NCBI RefSeq assembly: GCF_003989745.1
Contig: NZ_RZGS01000012.1
Span: 1-59,894, forward strand
Direction of reading: 5' to 3'
DNA from: Legionella septentrionalis
GTDB lineage: Bacteria; Pseudomonadota; Gammaproteobacteria; Legionellales; Legionellaceae
Length of the DNA stretch: 59,894 nt
The notes beneath the pieces are model-generated. The model was not told the DNA's origin, made no database searches, and worked only from the letters and a program-made list of their open reading frames with translations. A program made the translations under genes and the position numbers. Positions 18,353 to 28,075 of this stretch are shown piece by piece (the stretch's first letter is position 1; every line of letters begins with the position of its first letter).

Positions 18353-20371
18353 CTACTCTTTGGATAAGGATTGTTTGATAAGCAGTATTGTTGTAGGTTG
18401 TACTTGTTTGCCTGTTTTTAATTGTTCCTTATTTAATGAAACCCAATTAAAGCTGAAACCGGAAAGTGCGGAAGTAAGGAGATGAAAATCTTGCAAACTT
18501 CCCTCTGAAGAAATTTTATTATGATTTGCAGGCTCGATGCTACCAAGCCATATTGGTTGTTTGTAATGGTTTAAATAATAATTCGAACGCCAGAATTGTA
18601 TGATCCACAAGGATGAGCCGCCATGGCTCCCATAGGTCATAATTAATGCGGGTTTTTTATTACGATAAAACTGAGTCACCAGGGGCTTGGCATTGCTGCG
18701 CTGGCCTTGTGCACGTAATAAAATTTTAAGAAAAAAAGAGCTGGATTGTTTTTTCCACCCCTGTTGCTCAAGCTTTTTTTCCAGTGCTTTAATTGAACCT
18801 GAATACTGAAGATTAAAGGTACCCGCCGGCTGCCCGGTGCGATTTGTTGTAAAAAGGGGAAGCAGGGGGTATTGCTGTTTCCACCAGGTTTCTTCGGTTA
18901 ACAAGTGTGGCTTAAGATATGGATAATCTGTATCAATGATTTTTTTAAAACAAAAACCATACATCAGGCTTGCAGTAAGCACCAAAACAAGGCAAGAAAA
19001 AACAATAGGTGATTGTGAGCGGTTGCTGCTTAATTGTGCTTGCCGGTAAAAAATCCAATGTCCGAGACAAAGGGTAAAACCAATAAAATAAGCACCCAGC
19101 ACGCTCGAAAACCAGTTATTTCCTAAATAGATTTCACTGATGCCCGCAAGAAGTAAAATCACCAGTAAAAAAATGCGGATACCAAGCGTTAAAATGGTTT
19201 TATAACGCGTAATGTAGAAAATTAAAAAACTGAATAAAGAGGTGGCAAGCGTAAGATTAGTAGCCGGATAAGTTAAATGTTTTTTATATTCTATTAATCC
19301 TCCATGCAAGCTGGGTACGCTTATAAATTCCGAAAATAAAAAGACAAGAATGGTGCAAAAGAAACTGATGCTCAACCAATAGCGCAACATGCGCCAATCT
19401 TTATAGTAAACGGAATAAACAGTGATGGAAATTATGAGGGCCAATAAAACAAAAGCACTGGTGAAAAGGCTTATGGCAATGAAAAAAAGGTCAAAAGGCT
19501 GCGTGCGTATGCTTTGTAGAAAAAGATACACAGTATCATCCAGCGAGTGAATGAAACTGCTTATGGCGACCAGAGCGGTCAGGACAATGGAAAAAAGGAG
19601 GGTGAGGAAAAATAATAAAATCAGCATGACTGTAGCATAGTGATTCGTTTCGGTTTCCGGCGTCAGCAATGTAAAATAATAACTCATGCGCGGATGTTCT
19701 CTAGACCATAACCAAAATTGATGCAGATTTGTTTTCAAGAGAGAATTAATGCGCTGAAAAAGCCATTTCATGCCTATTGTAAGCAGCCAGGCTAACAACA
19801 GTAAAATGATAATCAAGAGAAACAGTTTGCTGGCGCCTTCGGCTGATAATTCGCTGCTGGCTGCGCCGACTAAAACACCCGGCATCACATAGAGGATAGC
19901 CCAGCCAATTGCGGAAATGATATTGGCTATTAAAAAATGCCAAGCATTCATGTGCATCATTCCGGCAATAACCGGGATAATCGAACGGAGCGGGCCTATG
20001 AACCGGCCAATTAAAACGCTTTTCCCACCATGTTTGGCAAAGTATTCCCTGCCATAATTGAGCCAGTGCGGATAACGATAAAAAGGCCAGATGTTTGGTA
20101 AACTATGCCTGAATTTATATCCCAAAGCGTAGCTGACACCGTCGCCCGCTATTGCACCCAGTGTCGCTGCAAGCAGCGTCAAATCAATACGCATGACGCC
20201 TGAGCCTGCCAAAATTCCAATAGCGGTCATGGTGACAGAGCCTGGGATGATACTGCCTATAATAGCCAGGGATTCACTAAAAGAAATTAAAAAAGTGAAC
20301 ATTAGCGCCCAATGGGGATGGGTATATAACCAAGTGTGTAAGGGCTGCAAATAATCCGTTAGAAATTGCAT
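18353..20371 (-). CDS. lssY: LssY-like DedA / PAP2-like membrane protein
   Basis: This 672-residue multi-spanning protein fuses three parts. Residues about 1-205 form a DedA/SNARE-associated domain (GSIIPGSVTMTAIGILAGSG; FIGPLRSIIPVIAGMMHM), probably a lipid scramblase fold. About 245-445 is a PAP2-like helical domain. About 480-670 is an LssY_C domain (PLLPLFTTNRTGQPAGTFNL). The PAP2 part has lost its catalytic histidines: the SGH motif reads YPATNLTLA, and the last motif reads GNNWFSSVLGAYFIG. Phosphatase activity is therefore unlikely. I start at ATG 20371; the frame extends five codons to a TTG inside the lipB end. It is the best evidence that this block is the lss locus. Confidence 0.85.
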   Translation of the reverse strand: MQFLTDYLQPLHTWLYTHPHWALMFTFLISFSESLAIIGSIIPGSVTMTAIGILAGSGVMRIDLTLLAATLGAIAGDGVSYALGYKFRHSLPNIWPFYRYPHWLNYGREYFAKHGGKSVLIGRFIGPLRSIIPVIAGMMHMNAWHFLIANIISAIGWAILYVMPGVLVGAASSELSAEGASKLFLLIIILLLLAWLLTIGMKWLFQRINSLLKTNLHQFWLWSREHPRMSYYFTLLTPETETNHYATVMLILLFFLTLLFSIVLTALVAISSFIHSLDDTVYLFLQSIRTQPFDLFFIAISLFTSAFVLLALIISITVYSVYYKDWRMLRYWLSISFFCTILVFLFSEFISVPSLHGGLIEYKKHLTYPATNLTLATSLFSFLIFYITRYKTILTLGIRIFLLVILLLAGISEIYLGNNWFSSVLGAYFIGFTLCLGHWIFYRQAQLSSNRSQSPIVFSCLVLVLTASLMYGFCFKKIIDTDYPYLKPHLLTEETWWKQQYPLLPLFTTNRTGQPAGTFNLQYSGSIKALEKKLEQQGWKKQSSSFFLKILLRAQGQRSNAKPLVTQFYRNKKPALIMTYGSHGGSSLWIIQFWRSNYYLNHYKQPIWLGSIEPANHNKISSEGSLQDFHLLTSALSGFSFNWVSLNKEQLKTGKQVQPTTILLIKQSLSKE

Positions 20372-20375
20372 AATA

Positions 20376-20981
20376 TTAGCGTTCAAATAAAGTTAAGAAT
20401 TCTTGAACAAACTGCTGATTAACCTGCTCTATATTAATATTCGGAACAAAATCTCGCATTTGAGTCATCTCCAGCTTTGCATATCCACAAGGATTGATTC
20501 CATGGAAAGGATTTAAATCCATAGCCACGTTTAATGCAATACCGTGATAAGTGCAGCCATTTTTTACACGCAAGCCAATGGATGCAATTTTTTTATTATC
20601 AACGTAAACGCCTGGAGCACCACAGCGGGTAGCGGCTGAAATTTGCCATTTCTTTAGCAATAAAATGAGAACTTGCTCCAATTGTGTCACTAAAGTTCTA
20701 ATCCCAATTTTGCGCCGGCGCAGATCCATAAGTACATAGGCAACCAATTGCCCCGGGCCATGGTAAGTTACTTGCCCACCACGGTCGCTTTGTACAATCG
20801 GGATCCCCTGAGGATTGAGGATGTGCTCCGGTTTACCCGCTTGCCCCTGCGTATAAACCGGGGGATGTTGTAATAGCCAAAGCTCATCATCCGTCTGCTC
20901 CATACGCAGAGTGGTGAATTTTTTCATTTCTTCCCACACGGTTTCATAAGGCTGTACGTCGAGGTGGCGGATAGCTATCAT
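20376..20981 (-). CDS. lipB: octanoyltransferase LipB
   Basis: Transfers octanoyl from acyl carrier protein to lipoyl domains, the first step of lipoate synthesis. The 201-residue protein shows the family signatures [12 protein letters not shown] at about residues 68-79, [21 protein letters not shown] at about 130-150, and the nucleophilic Cys in NPCGYAK. Start ATG at 20981 directly abuts the ybeD stop. lipA is not in the window. lssY begins within a few bases of its end. Confidence 0.95.
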   Translation of the reverse strand: MIAIRHLDVQPYETVWEEMKKFTTLRMEQTDDELWLLQHPPVYTQGQAGKPEHILNPQGIPIVQSDRGGQVTYHGPGQLVAYVLMDLRRRKIGIRTLVTQLEQVLILLLKKWQISAATRCGAPGVYVDNKKIASIGLRVKNGCTYHGIALNVAMDLNPFHGINPCGYAKLEMTQMRDFVPNINIEQVNQQFVQEFLTLFER

Positions 20982-21245
20982 TCAAAGCACCATCTTTATA
21001 TCAGGGTGCTGGGTTAATTCTATGTATAGTGCGTCGAGAGTGGACTGATCTTCGGCATAGACGATGATGCTGATCGCTAAATAATTCCCTTGTTGGCTGG
21101 GCTGTGCCTTCATTTCACTGTCTTTAAGCGAAGGATAGTGCCTACGGGCGATATCCATAATTTCAGCAGTAAATTTCTCATCATTTTTTCCTATAATTTT
21201 AATTTGAAAATTACAGGGGAATTTCATCAGCGTTTGCTCAGTCAT
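20982..21245 (-). CDS. ybeD: YbeD/DUF493 family protein
   Basis: An 87-residue UPF0250 protein with an ACT-like fold (FPCNFQIKIIGKNDEKF; YLAISIIVYAEDQSTLDALY; HPDIKMVL). YbeD homologues sit next to lipB in many gammaproteobacteria and have been linked to lipoate and membrane regulation, although the role is unsettled. Its stop codon is immediately followed by the lipB ATG, so the two are translationally coupled. An internal ATG at residue 7 is an alternative start. Confidence 0.88.
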   Translation of the reverse strand: MTEQTLMKFPCNFQIKIIGKNDEKFTAEIMDIARRHYPSLKDSEMKAQPSQQGNYLAISIIVYAEDQSTLDALYIELTQHPDIKMVL

Positions 21246-21302
21246 TATAAATAAGCCTCATCCTAAAATACTGTATAAATTTTTTTAATTAATAATAGCT
21301 TG

Positions 21303-22148
21303 TTATAAGGTTTTAATCAGATTTTGATATTGATTATCCAGTATTTCCCAATATTTTCCGCCCTTACCCTCGCCAACTGGTTTATCATCCAATTGGGTTA
21401 TGGGGTAAATTTCCTTGGTAGTGCTGGTAATCCACACTTCTTGTGCGTCCAACAGATTGCTTTTGCTAATCATGCTTTCCTTAAAAGGCATGTGCAGCGC
21501 AGTAATTAACTCGATAGTGAGCTGACGAGTTATTCCAGGCAAGCATAAATTCGTTTGTGGCGGCGTGTGAATTACTCCCGCTTTATCCACCATAAACACG
21601 TTGCTTGCACTGCCTTCGGTTAAAAATCCGTCCCGAATTAATAAGGCTGTATTAGCGCCGGAAACAACCGCTTCGTCGTTAAGAAGAATATTGGCCAGCA
21701 TGGACGTCGTTTTTATATTACAACGCAACCAGCGATTATCTTCCACAAGTTTTGCGCGCAATCCTTTTTTTTTGTCAGCAAAGCTGGGATAGGAATTATG
21801 TATGGTGAATAAAACTACAGTCGGGGTTAGATTATTGGGAATATCATGGGTACGCTTGTTTTGAGTGCCGCGGGTAATTTGCAGGTAGATCTGCATATCG
21901 CCGCTGTTATTCAGTGTCACCAATTCCTGGAATAAAGAAGGGAAATCAAGATTGGGCATGGTCATTTTTATGGCCGCCAAGCTTGCCTGAAGCCTGCTTA
22001 AATGGCGATCGATAAAATAAGCGTTTCCCTTATAAACCGGAATAACTTCATAAACGCTATCAGCAAATAAAAAGCCGCGATCAAAAATGGAGATTTTTGC
22101 ATCTTCGGCTTTTATAAATTCGCCATTTAAATAGACCATGCGTTGCAT
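21303..22148 (-). CDS. dat: D-amino-acid transaminase (class IV PLP enzyme)
   Basis: This 281-residue fold-type IV aminotransferase would interconvert D-alanine and D-glutamate with their keto acids and feed peptidoglycan precursors. Class IV features are DRGFLFADSVYEV near residue 23, the PLP-binding Lys in RCNIKTTSMLANIL, and EGSASNVFMV. It sits 15 bases after dacA and before ybeD and lipB in a run that makes sense for wall synthesis. A branched-chain or aminodeoxychorismate activity is less likely from the context and length. Confidence 0.87.
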   Translation of the reverse strand: MQRMVYLNGEFIKAEDAKISIFDRGFLFADSVYEVIPVYKGNAYFIDRHLSRLQASLAAIKMTMPNLDFPSLFQELVTLNNSGDMQIYLQITRGTQNKRTHDIPNNLTPTVVLFTIHNSYPSFADKKKGLRAKLVEDNRWLRCNIKTTSMLANILLNDEAVVSGANTALLIRDGFLTEGSASNVFMVDKAGVIHTPPQTNLCLPGITRQLTIELITALHMPFKESMISKSNLLDAQEVWITSTTKEIYPITQLDDKPVGEGKGGKYWEILDNQYQNLIKTL

Positions 22149-22163
22149 TGGCGCTGGCCGTAG

Positions 22164-23387
22164 TTAAGAACCAAACCAGCGTCTGAATGTTAAACGGATG
22201 CCATCCTTAATACAGGTAAAAAAACCACCTTTAGGAACGCTTTCCAGAGCATACAAGGGCTTGGTAGCAATGATGTTATTATCAAATTGCACCAACAATT
22301 CCCCAATTTGCTCTCCTTTATTAATAGGAGCCTGTAGCAGTTTAGGGATTTTTGTATTGATGGTTAAGCGCTGATATTGCCCGCTTGGGATTGTTACAAA
22401 TTCATCTTCTTGTAAACCTACAGGAATAGTTTTCGCTTTGCCTTTATATAAAGCAAGTTCAGTAATTGGCTTGCCTGCTTTATATAACTCATGCGTTTCA
22501 AAAAAACGGAAACCATAGTTCAATAAACGTTCGCTGTCATCGGCACGCGCGGTTTCTGTTGGCGAACCCATTACGACCGCAATCAGGCGCATGTTATTGC
22601 GTTTCGCAGAAGAAACCAGGCAAAAACCTGCGTCCTGCGTATGGCCTGTTTTAATGCCATCAACCTGATTATCACGCCATAATAAACGGTTGCGGTTAGG
22701 CTGACGTATGCCGTTAAAGGTAAACCATTTTTGTTTATACCAGTGGTAGTATTGCGGAAAATTCTTAACCAGTGCACGCCCTAAAATAGCTAAATCTTGA
22801 GCTGTGGTATAAAGCTCTGCATCGGGCAACCCGGTGCTGTCAGTGAAATGGCTGTTTTGCATGCCAAGATTACGGGCCTGCTGATTCATGATATCAGCAA
22901 ATGCATTTTCACTGCCGCCCAAATGTTCGGCCATGGCAACACAGGCGTCATTCCCGGAGTCCACGATGATGCCTTTTAATAAATCTTCCACATTGACTTG
23001 CTGACCTTCTTTGACAAACATGCGGGAACCGCCGGTTTTCCATGCTCGCTCGCTAATTCGTACGCTATCTGTTAAGCGGATTTGCTGGTTTTGCAATGCG
23101 CTTGAGACCACGTACAAGGTCATCATTTTGGTAAGGCTTGCAGGAGGTAGTTTTTCATTGCTGTTTTTTTCAGCAATAATCTTACCGCTGTCTGCATCAA
23201 TCAGAATATATGCTTTGGCATTTAAAACCGGAGGGGCGGGAGTAATTAGAGGATTGTTATTGGTAACAGGAGAGGGGGGGATAATGCCCGAAGGTGCAGC
23301 TGGTTCAGCGGCATAAAATGTGCCAGCTTTTACCAGCAAGGTAATGAATAACAAAAAATTTGGTAAAAAAAAGGCTTGTTTGTTCAT
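22164..23387 (-). CDS. dacA: D-alanyl-D-alanine carboxypeptidase DacA (PBP5/6 type)
   Basis: Periplasmic penicillin-binding protein that trims the terminal D-Ala from pentapeptides. The 407-residue product has a signal peptide, an active-site SLTKMM motif (S-x-x-K) near residue 81, SGNDAC near 143, KTGHTQDAG near 247, a PBP5_C beta domain and a C-terminal amphipathic tail (FFTCIKDGIRLTFRRWFG) that holds it to the inner membrane. It heads the likely operon dacA-dat-ybeD-lipB-lssY-lssZ and is divergent from rlpA. Confidence 0.95.
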   Translation of the reverse strand: MNKQAFFLPNFLLFITLLVKAGTFYAAEPAAPSGIIPPSPVTNNNPLITPAPPVLNAKAYILIDADSGKIIAEKNSNEKLPPASLTKMMTLYVVSSALQNQQIRLTDSVRISERAWKTGGSRMFVKEGQQVNVEDLLKGIIVDSGNDACVAMAEHLGGSENAFADIMNQQARNLGMQNSHFTDSTGLPDAELYTTAQDLAILGRALVKNFPQYYHWYKQKWFTFNGIRQPNRNRLLWRDNQVDGIKTGHTQDAGFCLVSSAKRNNMRLIAVVMGSPTETARADDSERLLNYGFRFFETHELYKAGKPITELALYKGKAKTIPVGLQEDEFVTIPSGQYQRLTINTKIPKLLQAPINKGEQIGELLVQFDNNIIATKPLYALESVPKGGFFTCIKDGIRLTFRRWFGS

Positions 23388-23508
23388 GTTGTTATCCAGT
23401 ATAAAAAAATTGAATTTATCTTATCACAGCATTTGCCCGCCAACCAAATGACAACAGGGTAATTTTAAGTATATATTTAGCAATCCGAACTATTTCTCAG
23501 AACAGATT

Positions 23509-24357
23509 ATGTGGCTTGTATGGTTAATTGCAGGAACATTGTTGCTGGCAGGCTGTCAGCAAAGTGCTTTGGTACGGCAAGATCCGCCTAAAAAGAAAAT
23601 GGTTTTTACCGCTCGAGTTCTTGATAAAACTCCGGCGAAAAAAAGTATCCCCCCAAAACTGCCGCCGAAAAAGTCTTCTGAGCCCAGTAAAGATGGGGCA
23701 CCTGCCGGGCCCTTGCCTGTTTCTTTTAAAAAAATAGTCCCCATCTCTGAACCTCTAAGCCGCTACGGCAATCCGGCTGCGTATCACGTAAATGGTAAAA
23801 CTTATGAAGTCATGACATCTTCCAGCGGCTATCGAGCCCGTGGGCTGGCTTCATGGTATGGCACAAAGTTTCATCAAAAGCGTACTTCAAGCGGCGAAGA
23901 TTATGATTTATATGAATTGACTGCCGCCCATAAAACACTACCCTTGCCTACCTATGTAAGAGTTAAAAATCTGGAAAATGGACGGGAAGCTATCGTCAAG
24001 GTAAACGATAGGGGCCCTTTTCACAAAGACCGCATCATAGACTTATCTTATGGCGCTGCAGTAAAACTGGGGGTTTGGCCTACTGGTACTGCCCGGGTGG
24101 AAATTGAAGCATTGACCACCCACGGCCCGCATGCTGCTCACTATTATGTACAAGCCGGAGCCTTCTCTTCCCAAAGTTTGGCGCAGGCATTGCGTGGCAA
24201 ACTTGCCAAACTGACTCCGTCCCCTGTATTTATCGAAAAATATCAGCAGTTTTTTGTGGTAAAAGTCGGTCCATTTGCTGACAAGAGAATGACTGAGGTA
24301 CTGAAAAAAGCATTGGCACAGCATGGAGTGACGGGAGCTTTTTCTTTATTGCAATAG
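23509..24357 (+). CDS. rlpA: RlpA-like septal lipoprotein with SPOR domain
   Basis: A 282-residue lipoprotein: the signal peptide ends in the lipobox LLAGC (Cys16), so it is lipidated, probably in the outer membrane. A Lys/Pro-rich spacer leads to a double-psi beta-barrel domain (GLASWYGTKFHQKRTSSGED; KVNDRGPFHKDRIIDLSYGAA, residues about 107-200). A C-terminal SPOR domain (YYVQAGAFSSQSLAQALRGK, about 208-280) binds denuded glycan at the septum. RlpA of this type can act as a lytic transglycosylase; the GEDYD and NDRGPF residues are present. Divergent from dacA. Confidence 0.92.
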   Translation: MWLVWLIAGTLLLAGCQQSALVRQDPPKKKMVFTARVLDKTPAKKSIPPKLPPKKSSEPSKDGAPAGPLPVSFKKIVPISEPLSRYGNPAAYHVNGKTYEVMTSSSGYRARGLASWYGTKFHQKRTSSGEDYDLYELTAAHKTLPLPTYVRVKNLENGREAIVKVNDRGPFHKDRIIDLSYGAAVKLGVWPTGTARVEIEALTTHGPHAAHYYVQAGAFSSQSLAQALRGKLAKLTPSPVFIEKYQQFFVVKVGPFADKRMTEVLKKALAQHGVTGAFSLLQ

Positions 24358-24372
24358 CAGGCAAGATATAAA

Positions 24373-25098
24373 TCAACCCTCTACGGATTCGACAATTACC
24401 CGGGTTCCCCTCACTCCATCTTCAGGGACTTCAACAAATTCCTCATTCAACCAGCGTGCGTCTTCAACAAACATACGTACGCAGCCATGACTGGCCCGGT
24501 ATCCAGGAACGGTATCGCTGCCGTGTAACGCATAACCGCGGAAAAAATGCATGCAATAAGGCATTTCCGCTCCGCCATTGTTACCATCCGCACGCATTGG
24601 AAAAGTGGTAGAAATACAGCTTATATCTTGTTTTCTAATGACCCGGAAAGAGCCTGAGGGAGTTTTGCAATTTCCCTCTATGTTCCGGCAAGTACCGGAA
24701 CCAGAAGAGAGAGGCCCCCACCAAACCAATTCTCCCTGTTCATCGTAGGCCCCCCATGCCAGCTGTTTTTGGCTGACGAAAATTGTTTTTTCACCGTCGG
24801 ATTCAATGTAGCGGGGAAAAGGGGATACATCATAAATGGTGAGGCGATCAATATTCTTGGGTACTGCAATGGTCATTCCCTTACGCAAGCCAATATTCAT
24901 GCGGTTAATTCGTTTCACAATGTCGCGTTCTTCAATGTTGGGGAATAGCATTTCCCAAGTTTCTCCCGATTTTACTTTGATGCAGAAATAATCTTCAGAT
25001 GAACAAAGTGTTTCCCCGAAACGTTGTTGGGATGCGCCTAGAGCATGTTGGGCTAAAAAGAGGGATAGAACAGCTATCGCTGCAGCTAACAGTTTCAT
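24373..25098 (-). CDS. exported L,D-transpeptidase with LysM-like region
   Basis: This 241-residue exported protein has a signal peptide (MKLLAAAIAVLSLFLAQHALG) and a LysM-like stretch (IKVKSGETWEMLFPNIEERD) at about 40-90. The YkuD catalytic domain contains YALHGSDTVPGYRASHGCVRM. The His, Ser and Cys expected for a transpeptidase are all present (HG..., SHGC). It would form or remodel 3-3 cross-links in peptidoglycan. Start ATG at 25098 follows GGGAGG at good spacing; six further upstream codons are open but unnecessary. It is divergent from accD and convergent with rlpA. Confidence 0.88.
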   Translation of the reverse strand: MKLLAAAIAVLSLFLAQHALGASQQRFGETLCSSEDYFCIKVKSGETWEMLFPNIEERDIVKRINRMNIGLRKGMTIAVPKNIDRLTIYDVSPFPRYIESDGEKTIFVSQKQLAWGAYDEQGELVWWGPLSSGSGTCRNIEGNCKTPSGSFRVIRKQDISCISTTFPMRADGNNGGAEMPYCMHFFRGYALHGSDTVPGYRASHGCVRMFVEDARWLNEEFVEVPEDGVRGTRVIVESVEG

Positions 25099-25168
25099 AG
25101 CAACCTCCCAGGCCATTCTCTTTAATGGGTTAACGGCAATGTTGCAAAAAACTTAATAAAAAATGCCA

Positions 25169-25199
25169 TTGCCAAGTAAAAAACAAGCTCTTCTATAAT
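25169..25199 (+). promoter_or_regulatory. candidate promoter for accD-folC-dedD-cvpA
   Basis: TTGCCA at 25169-25174 and TATAAT at 25194-25199 have a 19-base spacer; a second TATAAT lies at 25208-25213. Either could start the accD transcript. The first has the better -35, although the spacing is one or two bases long. Confidence 0.35.
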
Positions 25200-25246
25200 T
25201 TTCAGGATATAATATTGTGTTTTCTTGACTAGTACGGATTTATGCT

Positions 25247-26119
25247 ATGAGTTGGCTAAAGAAATTGTTGCCTTCAAAAATTAGAACAGAAACCTCACAA
25301 AAGAAGGGTGTGCCTGAAGGTTTATGGGTTAAGTGCGCAGGGTGCAATGAAGTCCTCTATCGTACGGAACTTGAAAAAAACCTTTCCGTTTGTCCGAAAT
25401 GTAACCATCATCACCGCTTATCTGCCCGCGATCGCTTGGCTCAATTTTTGGATGAAACCGGTTGGGAAGAAATTGCAGCAAACCTGGAGCCTATCGACCG
25501 TTTGAAATTCCGCGATTCAAAAAAATATAAAGATCGCATCAGCCAAGCGCAAAAAAGTACCGGCGAAAAAGAAGCTTTGGTGGTTTTAAAAGGTACCTTA
25601 TTGCAACAGCGCGTTGTTGCCAGTGCTTTTGAATTTAATTTTATGGGGGGCTCCATGGGAGCCACCGTAGGGGAAAAATTTGTTCGTGCCGTGACTTTAG
25701 CCACAGCTGAAAAGCGTCCTTATATCTGTTTTACAGCCAGCGGAGGCGCAAGAATGCAGGAAGGCTTATTTTCTCTCATGCAAATGGCAAAAACTTCAGC
25801 GGCTCTGGCGCGTTACGCAGAAACTGGCTTGCCTTTCATTGTGATCTTGACCGATCCAACTATGGGCGGTGTATCGGCAAGCTTTGCTAGTCTTGGGGAC
25901 ATCATCATTGCAGAACCCAATGCCCTTATTGGCTTTGCCGGCCCCAGAGTCATTGAACAGACAGTACGGCAAACATTGCCTGAAGGGTTCCAGCGCAGTG
26001 AATTTTTATTGGAACATGGGCATGTAGATATGATTGTAGAGCGTAAGGCATTGCGTAATACAATTGGAGAATTGGTCGCTAAATTGACCCAGCAAACCCT
26101 TTATTCAGGAAATGAATAA
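25247..26119 (+). CDS. accD: acetyl-CoA carboxylase carboxyltransferase subunit beta
   Basis: The carboxyltransferase beta subunit, which with AccA moves CO2 from biotin to acetyl-CoA to make malonyl-CoA. The 290-residue protein has an N-terminal zinc finger (C30, C33, C49, C52) and a crotonase-like carboxyltransferase body ([50 protein letters not shown]). The 3' end overlaps folC by 8 bases, the standard gammaproteobacterial arrangement. Confidence 0.97.
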   Translation: MSWLKKLLPSKIRTETSQKKGVPEGLWVKCAGCNEVLYRTELEKNLSVCPKCNHHHRLSARDRLAQFLDETGWEEIAANLEPIDRLKFRDSKKYKDRISQAQKSTGEKEALVVLKGTLLQQRVVASAFEFNFMGGSMGATVGEKFVRAVTLATAEKRPYICFTASGGARMQEGLFSLMQMAKTSAALARYAETGLPFIVILTDPTMGGVSASFASLGDIIIAEPNALIGFAGPRVIEQTVRQTLPEGFQRSEFLLEHGHVDMIVERKALRNTIGELVAKLTQQTLYSGNE

Positions 26120-27419
26120 TTTCGTCCATTATACCCTTGCTGATTGGCTGCTATATCTTGAGGAGCGCCATCAGCAAGAGATCCAGTTAGGTTTGGCACG
26201 TGTTTTAAATGTTGCCAGAAAGTTGGATCTTCATCGCTTTACTGTCCCGGTTATTACTGTTGCAGGCACTAACGGCAAAGGTTCCACTGTCGCCGCTTTG
26301 GAAGCCATTTATGGCAGCGCCGGGTATCGGACTGGAGTTTATACTTCTCCACACCTCTTGATGTTTAACGAACGCATACGAGTCAATCAACAGGCAATTT
26401 CAGATGAGGATTTGTGTGCAGCATTTTCTGTTATTGAACAAGCGCGAGGAAATATCCACCTTACTTATTTTGAAGTGGCGACTTTGGCTGCCCTTTTGCA
26501 CTTTAAGCAATCCGGTTTGGATCTTATTATCCTTGAAGTCGGTATGGGGGGACGGGCGGATGCTACCAATGTCGTGGATGCTGATTTAGCAATCATTACC
26601 ACCATAGCTTGGGATCATTGCGAATATTTAGGCGATACCTTGGAACAAATTGGTTATGAAAAAGCAGGTATTTTAAGAAAAAACAAATTTTTCATCTATG
26701 CTGATGATAACCCGCCAAGCAGTGTCATCGAGGAAGCTAAGCGGCAACATACAATAAGCTGTTTTTTAAATTTGGATTATCGTTTCGAAGAAATAGACCG
26801 ATCGTTTCAAATCCACCAAGGTTTGCAATGCCTTCCATTATTGCCAGTACCTGGCATTAATTTAAAAGCGGCCGCAGCAGCAATAATGGCAGTTCGCTGC
26901 CTGCATGAGCGTTTGCCTGTAGAGGATGCCAATCTTTACGATGCCATGCAAAATGTATTTATTCCTTGCAGGCAACAGATTATAAAAAACAAAGCGACTG
27001 TCATTCTGGATGTGGCACATAATTCACAATCTGTTGATTTATTAGCCGGTTTTGTTGCAAAATATGCACAGGGTAGAAATGTATATGCTGTATTTTCAGC
27101 ATTGAAAGATAAAGATCTTTGCGGTTTAATTGAGCCTATGCGTCTTTTAATAAAAGCATGGTATCCGGCTCTACTGCAGAATAAACGCGCGGCTGATGTT
27201 AAGATGCTTAACCATGCATTTCGCAAAATAATTGCGTATGAACCTAAGTGCTATGAGCATCCTTGCAAAGCTTATCAAGCCATTTATGAGCAAGCCGGGG
27301 TTGAGGATGTCATTGTTGTGTATGGCTCTTTCCATACGGTTGGCCCCATTTGGGATAAATTAAAAACAAGCTCACACCCGATTAACTGCACGCAACAGAA
27401 TAACCATAGGAGAAGCTAG
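26112..27419 (+). CDS. folC: bifunctional folylpolyglutamate / dihydrofolate synthase
   Basis: Adds glutamate to dihydropteroate and to reduced folates. The 435-residue Mur-ligase-fold enzyme has an ATP-binding P-loop [15 protein letters not shown] at about residues 49-63, YTSPHL, and [15 protein letters not shown]-terminal domain with VILDVAHN follows. Start ATG overlaps the accD end. The stop codon directly abuts the downstream SPOR gene. Confidence 0.95.
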   Translation: MNNFVHYTLADWLLYLEERHQQEIQLGLARVLNVARKLDLHRFTVPVITVAGTNGKGSTVAALEAIYGSAGYRTGVYTSPHLLMFNERIRVNQQAISDEDLCAAFSVIEQARGNIHLTYFEVATLAALLHFKQSGLDLIILEVGMGGRADATNVVDADLAIITTIAWDHCEYLGDTLEQIGYEKAGILRKNKFFIYADDNPPSSVIEEAKRQHTISCFLNLDYRFEEIDRSFQIHQGLQCLPLLPVPGINLKAAAAAIMAVRCLHERLPVEDANLYDAMQNVFIPCRQQIIKNKATVILDVAHNSQSVDLLAGFVAKYAQGRNVYAVFSALKDKDLCGLIEPMRLLIKAWYPALLQNKRAADVKMLNHAFRKIIAYEPKCYEHPCKAYQAIYEQAGVEDVIVVYGSFHTVGPIWDKLKTSSHPINCTQQNNHRRS

Positions 27420-28073
27420 ATGAAATTTGCATTGGATGAGCGGCTCAAGCATCGATTAATTGGTGCAGTTGTCATTATTTCTGTTGCAGCCGTTTTTTTG
27501 CCTGCCCTTATGAAACAATCCAATTATCGTTTTGATGACAAAGTCAGCGTATCCATTCGTTTGCCTGAGAAACCAACGGCACCTAAAGTGGCGGTTCCTG
27601 ATGAACATGCTATGTTTCAATCAGTCAAAGTGGCGCATGTGGATATTTCAAATGCCAGTGAGATAGCGCGTATACCGCAAACTGCAAAAGCCGAGCCGCT
27701 TAGCATCGTTCCTGCAGCCAGCAATCGAACTCCTGCACTGGCTAAAGCAGATTCTTTCACAAAGCCAGCCATAGCCCAGGTTGCGAAAAAACCTGCTTTG
27801 CTGCCTGTCGCTAAAAAAGAGGTAGTTCTTAAGGGTGTCTATGGAGTACAAATTGCTTCTTTTACACAAAAAAGCAATGCCCAATCCTTGGTGGAGCGTC
27901 TGCGCAGCAAAGGTTATAAAGCCAGCTATAGTAAGTTTGCAGGTAAAAATGGCGATTTTTATAAAGTGATCGTCGGGCAAATGAAGCAAAAAGATGAAGC
28001 GATAAATTTACAAAAACAATTGGCTGAAAGCATGCGTTTAAATGGCTTTATTGTAAAAACAGGGGTTAGCTAA
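27420..28073 (+). CDS. dedD: DedD-like inner-membrane SPOR domain protein
   Basis: A 217-residue protein with an N-terminal membrane segment (residues about 12-31) and a long Ala/Pro/Lys-rich periplasmic linker. A C-terminal SPOR domain (YGVQIASFTQKSNAQSLVER, then a second half ending at FIVKTGV) binds septal peptidoglycan during division. It lies between folC and cvpA exactly as dedD does in related bacteria, and its start codon directly follows the folC stop. Confidence 0.9.
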   Translation: MKFALDERLKHRLIGAVVIISVAAVFLPALMKQSNYRFDDKVSVSIRLPEKPTAPKVAVPDEHAMFQSVKVAHVDISNASEIARIPQTAKAEPLSIVPAASNRTPALAKADSFTKPAIAQVAKKPALLPVAKKEVVLKGVYGVQIASFTQKSNAQSLVERLRSKGYKASYSKFAGKNGDFYKVIVGQMKQKDEAINLQKQLAESMRLNGFIVKTGVS

Positions 28074-28075
28074 AG

